From a virus: a DNA stretch of 56,722 nt. Under the pieces are notes generated by a model that was not told the DNA's origin, did not search any database, and was given only the letters and a program-made list of their open reading frames with translations. Where the stretch lies: positions 1-56,722 of the IMG/VR virus record IMGVR_UViG_3300042558_002627. One strand, given 5' to 3'. Shown here piece by piece: positions 26,876 through 35,600 of the stretch (positions within the stretch are counted from its first letter, which is position 1; every line of letters starts with the position of its first letter). Both the position numbers and the translations under genes were made by a program.

Positions 26876-29617
26876 ATGCCAATTAGTCCATATAGTACGC
26901 CCATTCAATATGAATACAAGCCTCTAAATTTATCAGCTTTTGCTGCACCCCTTAGTGCAATGCAAGAAAAATTTGATATTGCTACAGAGGCTATTGATGC
27001 TGCGGATTTCAATTTAGCAAATCTTCCTTATGGGACAGATCCTGAAAGAGCAAAAGAATTGATTAAGACTGTTAAATCTAAAAGAGACGAGCTTGCTAAA
27101 AATTTGGCTGAAACGAAAAATTATAAGCAAGCAGCCTCTAAACTTCGTGAACTAAATACTCTTTGGCAGAAAGATCCAGAACTAAATGCTCTTCAAGCTA
27201 ATGCTAAGTTATGGGCAGAACGCGATAAAGCAGAAAGAGAAAGAATTGACAAGCCAGGAGGAATTACTCGTGACCAATATTTACAATGGAAAGATAGAGA
27301 GATTCGTAAATACAAAGAAAATAAAGGAGCTGCTTTTACTGCTACTGCTGCTGATAAACAAGGAACATACAATCAAATTACTGGACAAACTGGACGACTT
27401 GCTGATTTATCTAAAGATTTAGAAGAACTATCTTGGAAAGTAGCTAGTGCTGTTCCTGAAAATAAAATGGATGCTTTCCGTTCAGCAGGTATCGATCCTA
27501 CTACTCTTGATGCTAAATTTGTTAAGACTGTAGTTGAGGAAAAAGATGCTAAAAAAATAGCACAATTAACTTCTGATTACCTTCGTACTTTACCTAGATT
27601 TAGAGATTGGGCAACTGAAGTAGCAGATTATAACCATGATCAACTACAACAAAATCCTGAAGCATACAAACAAGTTGCTTCAGAATTAAATGATAAGTAT
27701 TTATCTAGTCTTAACTATCAAATATCAGCAATTGAAAAAGCTGCTAAGAAAGATAAAAATCTTTTAAAAGGTGCTGAGTATACAGACTTAATGGAAGAAA
27801 AAGCTAAAGCTGAACAAGCTAAACTTACTGGAGAATACGATGCTACTGCTACTAAAAATTTATACACCCATCAACATTTAAATAATGTTTATGACATGGG
27901 AGCTTTGGGTAAAGTTCTTGCGTATAAAAATGTTACGCATGATTATACTTTCAGAGACATGCCAAATGAAGGAGACGGTTCTGGAAGTGGTAGTGGTAAC
28001 GCTGCTACAGGAGATGGATTCTTTATACCAAATTCTGAAGAAAAATGGTCAATACCAGATTTAGGTAAAACAAAAATAAGTGCAGGAAAACAGTTATATG
28101 AAACTGTAAAGAACATTAATAAACTTGCTGCAGGTAATGTAAGATTAGCTATTTTAGGAAAACCAGGGACAACAGAGTATAAAAAATTAGTAAATAATCC
28201 AGATCAAATTAGAGCTAGACAAGAACAACTCTTTACTACATTAACTCAAACAGTAGCTAATGGAGGTAATTGGAAAAACTTTAAAAATGCAATTAATAAT
28301 AAAGGAATTGTTTTATCAGATAATTTAGCTAGAAGCCTTTGGAAAGAAATGACTACTCCAGATGCAGAAGGTGGAAATCAAAGTTTAACAGAGTATGCTA
28401 ATTATTTAAAAAATTCTGAAGAAGTTGCTAGTGTTTATAATACGGCAAATTCTACCTTAACTCAGATAAAATCTAAAGTAAAAGAAACAGAAGAATTTAA
28501 ATTATTCACAGCAGGATTAGAAGAATATACTCCAGCAGAAGCTATAATTTATGGAACAGGTATTGACGAAATGGGTAACGAAGATTACGGAGATCCTAAA
28601 TTGCAAAGATTATATAATCCAAAAAGTTATACAAAAGAGCAATTAGCAAAAGCAGGTTATACTGGTGGAAAAGTTTTAAGTCTAGGACAAATTGCAAAAT
28701 TACGAGGATATAAAAATGTTCAAGATGCTGTAAATAAAGGATATAATTTTGGAGAAGTATTAGTTAATGGAGTAGATTTAGAAACAGGCCAAGGAATATC
28801 AGCTGGATTAGGCGGACAAGCTGGTACTATTTCAGATATTCTAAACAGAAAAGTAAATCAAATTTATAATAATGATCTAACTAAAAATGAACAATCTTAT
28901 AGATTTGTTAATGATAAAAACTTAGATAAAGAAATGGCACAATATTTTTTAGGCGCTTCTGATTTAAGTTCTTTCTTACCTGCTTATAGTTCTAATTGGA
29001 AAAATGTTAATGGCTTCGATGAAGATGGAAAATTAGCTGCTGGTACAGTTTTAAACATCAGTGAGAATAGAAGTCCTAAAATAGTAATGCATGGTAATAG
29101 TATGTTCTTCGAAGTGCCTATTAAGTACGATAAAGATGGTAATGGAAGCGCGGATACTGAAGGAACTGTTACTATAAAACCTAAAGCTGGGACTAATATT
29201 AAAATAGGAGATTTGTTGTATAAATTAGATGCTGCTTCTAGTGGAGGTACTCAACTAAATAAGCAAACTAATGATATGATTAAAGCAGCAAGATTTGATA
29301 ATGCTTTTGCTGGAAATAATTTATCTCCTCAACTTATACAATCTGTTGGAGTAACTCCATTAGATCAGGGAGGAAAAAGAATAGAACTATATTCAATTCC
29401 TTTTGATGCTAATTCTAGATTATCAGTAGTAAAAGTTCAAGGTAAAGTAGACAATAATCCAGTATTGAAAATTGCAATATCAGATAATAGTGGTAAATTT
29501 ATTCGTTATGCTCCTAACGAAGAAACTGGAAAAGACTGGTATTATAATGCAGATTCTAACGAGGCCGCTTCTGCTGCTAAAGTATATTTAATGGGAGCAT
29601 TAAACCCAGGAAGATAA
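26876..29617 (+). CDS. Internal virion/cargo protein (gp47 class)
   Basis: A 913-aa protein. The opening YSTPIQYEYKPLNLSAFAAP followed by LSAMQEKFDIATEAIDAADF is the usual start of the second cargo protein in crAss-like phages. The first 330 residues are helical, Lys/Glu-rich coiled coil; a short Ser/Gly linker (GDGSGSGSGN, about 369-378) precedes a mixed alpha/beta half. No catalytic motif is visible. The gene stands between the first cargo gene and the polymerase genes, so it probably helps carry the polymerase. Start after ATAATC. Confidence 0.6.
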   Translation: MPISPYSTPIQYEYKPLNLSAFAAPLSAMQEKFDIATEAIDAADFNLANLPYGTDPERAKELIKTVKSKRDELAKNLAETKNYKQAASKLRELNTLWQKDPELNALQANAKLWAERDKAERERIDKPGGITRDQYLQWKDREIRKYKENKGAAFTATAADKQGTYNQITGQTGRLADLSKDLEELSWKVASAVPENKMDAFRSAGIDPTTLDAKFVKTVVEEKDAKKIAQLTSDYLRTLPRFRDWATEVADYNHDQLQQNPEAYKQVASELNDKYLSSLNYQISAIEKAAKKDKNLLKGAEYTDLMEEKAKAEQAKLTGEYDATATKNLYTHQHLNNVYDMGALGKVLAYKNVTHDYTFRDMPNEGDGSGSGSGNAATGDGFFIPNSEEKWSIPDLGKTKISAGKQLYETVKNINKLAAGNVRLAILGKPGTTEYKKLVNNPDQIRARQEQLFTTLTQTVANGGNWKNFKNAINNKGIVLSDNLARSLWKEMTTPDAEGGNQSLTEYANYLKNSEEVASVYNTANSTLTQIKSKVKETEEFKLFTAGLEEYTPAEAIIYGTGIDEMGNEDYGDPKLQRLYNPKSYTKEQLAKAGYTGGKVLSLGQIAKLRGYKNVQDAVNKGYNFGEVLVNGVDLETGQGISAGLGGQAGTISDILNRKVNQIYNNDLTKNEQSYRFVNDKNLDKEMAQYFLGASDLSSFLPAYSSNWKNVNGFDEDGKLAAGTVLNISENRSPKIVMHGNSMFFEVPIKYDKDGNGSADTEGTVTIKPKAGTNIKIGDLLYKLDAASSGGTQLNKQTNDMIKAARFDNAFAGNNLSPQLIQSVGVTPLDQGGKRIELYSIPFDANSRLSVVKVQGKVDNNPVLKIAISDNSGKFIRYAPNEETGKDWYYNADSNEAASAAKVYLMGALNPGR

Positions 29618-29644
29618 AATTTTCTAAGGTTTAATTAGATTATG

Positions 29645-29652
29645 TATCTTTG
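29645..29652 (+). promoter_or_regulatory. Bacteroidota-type promoter -7 box (TATCTTTG)
   Basis: An exact TAnnTTTG match, identical to the box at 4389 and at nearly the same distance (18 nt) from its ATG. It stands in the 53-nt gap before the virion polymerase module. No TTG -33 element is clear. Confidence 0.55.
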
Positions 29653-29670
29653 TTATTATAAATAATCATC

Positions 29671-32600
29671 ATGGCAAAAAAACAAGTTCCTGTAGTAGTA
29701 CCTACTAGTCCACGACACGACATGATCCAAAAAATTGTGGATCAAAAAGTGGATAAGACTTTAGGGTTTAATCAAGAAGTAGTTGATAAATTAGGTGTAG
29801 GAGAATCAGGGGAATACTCAGGACTTCAAAAAATCTATAAACAAAAGAATGCTGATATTTTTGATCCTTATGAGGATTATGTAGATAGAGGGACTTTACA
29901 TGGAGGACAATTTTCCATGGAAGAGTTGGGAAAAATTCGTGCAGAAAATCAATCTAATTGGGAACAAGCAAGACATGCTGTAGGCAGAGTAGCGGTTAAT
30001 ATAGTTCCTCAAATTATTGGAGGACTTTCCTCAATGGTTGATGTACCTGGTTATTTTAGCGCAGAAGAAGCTGCTAATAATCAATTAGTTAATTGGGCAC
30101 AAGATCTTAAAAAAGAAGTAGACAACGATTGGTTTCCTATTTATGAAGAAAACCCTGGACAATCTATGAATTTATCAGATCCTGCTTGGTGGATGTCTCG
30201 TGGTTCTGGATTAGTAGAATCCATAGGATCATTTGCTGTAACAGGTATGGTTGGAGGTAAAATTGCGTCTACTGTACTAGGAGGAGTAGGAAAACTTACT
30301 AGAGGTAAAGATTTAGCTCGTGCTGTTCTTGGAGCAAATAAGTCACAAAGATTATTAGGAGGAGCAGAAGCACTTACTAATGCTACCATGATGAATCAAG
30401 CTGAAGCAACTATTTCAGCAACTCAAGTATTTAATGATACTTATAAAGCACGTTTAGCTCAAGGATGGGATGCTCCTAAAGCTAAGCAAGCAGCGGCTGA
30501 AGCTGCTGCTACAACAATGAATATCAATAAAATTAATATTCTTTTAAATCTTTCATCTGCTGCTGCATTCCTTAAACCTATACAAGGAGGAAGTAGAAAT
30601 TTAGTAAAGCTTACTTCAGGTTTAGGAAAAATTACTGAACTAGCAAAAGAAGGAGGACAAGAAAGTCTTGAAGAACTTATCAATTTAGTTGCAGAAAAAG
30701 CTGGTACAGCTAAAGGTAGAGGAGAAAAGTATACAATGAAAAATGCCCTAGAAGATATGGGCAGCATGGAAGGTTTTGAAGCAGCTTTTCTTGGAGCTCT
30801 TGGGGGTATAGGTCAAAAAGGAATTATTAATGCTACTGAGTATTCTAAATACGGTGCAGGAAATACTAAAGATGCAGAAGGAAATCGTATTAGTAAAGTA
30901 GAGTACGAAAGAGGACAATATGCTAAACAACAAGAAGTAATTAATGAACTTAAAGAAAAAGGAGTTAATGTTACTGATGTAATGAAAAATTTCAAGGACA
31001 ATTTATTGTTCCAAGAAAAATTAACGGAAGCTGAAGAAAAAGGAGACCAAGCTGAAGTAGATAAATTAAAAGAAGAGTTGTTTGAAAATCAAGCAATTAA
31101 AGCTTTTCAATCTGGTACTACCGAAGTATTAGAAAATTTATACAGAGCAGAAGCTGAAAGAAATCCAGAAGAAGTGGGGCAGGATCATATTGATCGAGCT
31201 AACGACGCTTTAGTTCAGCTTAAACAATTAGAATCTATTTACAATAACTTTGAAGGATATGAAAATGTAGATGAAATATTCTTCAACCGTGCTAATAAAA
31301 GTAGAGCAGATCGTAATCTTAAATATGTTGAGGGATTAAAAAAAGAAAGTGATTTTCAATTAAGTAAAGACCTTCATTCAATTGCTAAAAAATATTCATA
31401 CGAAAGAGAACGTCCTATTCTTATTAAAGAAAATGGAGAAGTAGTAAGAACGGAAATAGCGACTGATACAATTCCTCTTTCATATTCTATGTCTAATCTT
31501 GATGAAAATCAAGGACATACAGAAGCTGAGCAAAAAATTTATGATAAGTTTTTAGCAGAAGTTAAAGCATTACCATCTTATAAAAACTCTACAAGTTACG
31601 GAGAAACAGTAGACAAGATGCAGAACTTAGTTACTACTGCTGATCAAGAGTTTGCTGAAATTACTAGTAAAAAATATCAAATTACATTTGCTGAGAAAAA
31701 AGCAAAAGAAGCAGAGAAAAAAGCTGCTTTTGAAGCAATTAGCAGAAGTACTTCAATGGCTGAAGTAGAAAAACTTCGTGATGCTTTTGACGATCCTATG
31801 TTAAAGAAAGCTGCAGAGAATAAATTAGCAGATTTAAAAAAAGCTAATGACATTGCAGCTAAGCAAAAGCAAACAACTTTTGTAGTACAAACATTTAATG
31901 ACAAGATTAAGAATGCAACCAAAGATCAATTAGAACAGTTGCGTACAGAAATTGAAGAGGCAGAGTTATCTCAGAATCATAAGACAGATTTAAATCTAGC
32001 TTTAGATAAAAAGATACGTGCACTAAATGGTGAAGAAACAGAAGAAGATCTAGCAGAGGATGCAGAAGAAGATAATCCTTTAGCAGATGTAGATTCTCGA
32101 ACTCCAGAAGAAATTGCGGCTGAGGTGGAAAAAGAAAACGCTAGTTTTGACACTACTCTTCCTAAAGATTTACCAAATCCAAATACAGAAAAACAAGATG
32201 TAGAAGGAGAAGTAGGAGAAGCTGCTGTTAATTTAGCTCAAGAAGATAAAACATTAGTTATCGGCGAAGATGCAGAAGGTAACTTAATTTATAGCTATGA
32301 TAGAAGTTCAGAAGGATATAATCGTGCTGCGTATTTATCTAAAGAGTTCAATCAAAAAGAAGTTCTTGGAATTGTTTATCGTAGTGACATAGACAATACT
32401 GTAGATAATTTAGAATTATTAGATCCAGATTACTTAAATGCGGGAGCAGAACTAAACCTACAGGTTGATTCTGAGTACGCAGGAGAAAAATATGATCCTA
32501 CTTCTAATACCCGAGAAAAAATTTCTTGGTCAATGCGAGAAATAGAATTACAAAAACAAGCTGATGCTCAAGGAATTCTATTAACAAGTTTACCTGAATA

Positions 32601-35600
32601 CATCGCTGAGGTTCCTATTAAAGTAACTGATAAAGACGGTAATACAGTATTCTATGTACACGACAATGCATGGTATAGAGCAGAAAACTTAAATGCTACT
32701 GCTGAAGAAATTGTTGAAGATAAAGCTCGTAACTTTAAAATCCGCGAGACTATTGTCAAAAAAAATGAACCAGTTAAATCTAAAGTACAATACAAAAGCT
32801 TTGGTAAATTATTTAAAACTTTTGACGGAGAATCTCTTCCTGTTTCTATAACAATGCCTGATTCTAAGTTAATTTTAGCAGTCGGACGTGACGGTGCATT
32901 TGAATTACCTGGTAATGCTAACAAACTATTAAATGGCGGAACTATTTTAAATAGCCCAGTATCTGAAGGTAGATTATATGCTATCGTCAAAGTAGGCCCT
33001 AAAGATTACATGCCAATTCCTTTAGAAAGAAAACCTATTTCTAAAGAAGTTATTAATACAGTAATGTTTGCAATAGAAGCGCATTTGACTGGTGATCAAG
33101 AAAATCCTATAGTAAAAGCTATTAGAGAATCTTCATTAAGTTTAGACATTACTACTACTTCAGGTTTAGCAGAATATTTAAATCAATTTATTTACCTATT
33201 TCCTACTCAAGGACCTGCAGGTTTAGAAAATTATTTACTTCGTGGGGGAGGCCAAAATACATTAAAATCTAATATGCCTTTGATCAGTGTTACTGCAACA
33301 GGAATCGAATTCGGTCGTCCTGGTGTTAACATGGGATCTTATGTAGATAAGAACGGTAATAAAGTTACTAAGTGTGCTATTACAGTTTCTGCTAACTTTA
33401 AATCTAAAGGTGGGCAAGCTACTAATCAAGCAGGTTTAGATAAACTACGTGCACTATTAGAAGATCCTAGATATACTCCTCTTGCAAATGCAAGTAGAAA
33501 AGATCTAGCTAAAAACGCAGATTCAATAATTATTTTAGATGCAGAAGGAAATACTAATACAGTAAAATATCCAGACTTAGTAAAAAATTCTCATCAAACA
33601 AATATCTTATCGATAAATATTGGTACTGAGGAAGAACCTAAGTGGGCTTATACTATCCAGCCTACTATTCTTTTTGATACTGCATTTGCTGGTATAAAAC
33701 CTACTAAGAAAAAAGCAGCTGCTACTCCAAAGATTAATAAAGTTACTCCTGCACAAAAATCTTCTTTAAGATATAAAGGAGTAAACCCTACTGTAGATGT
33801 AATTGTTACTAAGATAATTAACGGTGAGCCTCATGTTTTAATTATCAAAAGAGGAGCCAATGCAAAATCTGAACCTAATAAATTAGCATTTCCTGGAGGA
33901 TTCCACGACACTACTGCAAAAGCAGGTAATAAATGGAAACCTGGTAAAGAGACTGCAGAAGAAGCAGCAATGCGAGAAGTTAAAGAAGAAACTGGTTTAG
34001 ATCTAGAAGGACTTCCTTTAGAACAAGTAGGAGTATTCGATGATAGAACTAGAGACCCTAGAAATTCTAACACTTCTTGGATATCTTCTACTGTATACAA
34101 AGTCACTATCCCTGAAGATTTTTCTGGATCTACTGAAGTATCTGGACAAGATGATGCTCAAGATGCTAGATGGATTCCTGTATCAGAATTAAGTGCTACA
34201 GATAAATCTGAATTTGGATTTGATCATGCTGATATTTTAGAAAGTGAAGGATTAATTTTTACAACTACTGACCTTGAAGCAGAAAAAAAATCTAAAGTAT
34301 CTACCCTAAGAGCAGAAGAGCAAGCAGAATTAACTAAGGCTATCCCTAACATAGATGAGTATAAGGTTGATGGTGAGATAGATAAGGAATCTATGCCAGC
34401 GGATGTTAGAGCTAAGTATAATAAAATTTATGACAAGTACGATAAATTAATAGCCCCATTACTTCCTAAAAAACCTACTGCTGAACAAGAAGTAGAAGAA
34501 CTTACAGGAGAAGCATTGATTGAGGCTTATGCCCAAGATATTGCAAAAGGAATTGAAGATAAAAGTCAAATTGAACAATACCTTGAAAATTTAAAAGAAG
34601 GATTAGTTCCTGAAGCAGATGCTGTAGATATGGGATTTAATTCTTTACCAGAAGCAATTGCCTCTTTTGAGAAAGCATTAGAAATTTTTAATAAGAATGA
34701 AGCTGACTCTAAAACTATTACTTTACCAAGTGGATTAAAAGTTACAGTAAATAAAAATACTAAAGACTCTAATCCAATAGGAGAAGATAGTGTTGATGAG
34801 TTAATGACTGCGCTAGATGAAGATCAATTAAAAGAGCAACGTGATGAAATAGATCAAATGCTTATTAGAGGATTAGATACACAAACTCAATCATCTTTAA
34901 TTGCTTATTTGTCTTCAGATATTATTCAAGCAACTCTTAGTGCTAAAGAAGTAGGCGGACTTAAAAGTGTAAAAGTTAAACCTATATTAGACAAGCATTT
35001 AGAATCATTAAAAGAATTATCTAAGTTTTATAAAGAACAAGGATTAGATAATAAAGCAGCACGTCTAGATGCAGTCATTGATCAATTCGATAAAGTTAGA
35101 AGATTAGTAAATCAAAACATGAGTCTTTTATCTACAGGAACTGTAAAAGAGGATATCGAATTAGATGCTAATGAAGATGCGGGAGGATTAGTACGCAACA
35201 ACTATACAGATGATTGGGCATTTACAGTGAATCCTAAATCTACTACTTCAGAAGATTTGAAAAAATTCTTCAGTATGATTCAAGCGCAAGATGAAAATGG
35301 GCCTATAGTTAACTTACTAGGACTCCCAGAAATTCTTCCGTATGATACTGTATATAATACTTTAAAAGGACTTTTATCAAACAAGCCTGCAGACTACGAC
35401 TTAATGATTAAGATTCTAGAATTAAATACAGAGAAATTCCCTTGGATTAACTCTGTAATAGATCTTTTAGAAAAAAGTAATACTCCTGATAAAATTAAAA
35501 ATGAGTTTGTTTCAGGAATGGTGGGCCATAATATTCACATGCAGTTTGTTATGTGGAGTAAAGATCGTAATGGAAACTACTCTTTACAAAAATGGTCTAG

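Noticed and set aside
27186-27422. 78-codon plus-strand ORF
   Set aside because: Lies inside the 913-aa cargo gene in another frame, with poly-Leu low complexity.
29618-29644. Terminator after the 913-aa cargo gene
   Set aside because: The gap is AT-rich with a short TTTTCTAAGG but no stable hairpin.
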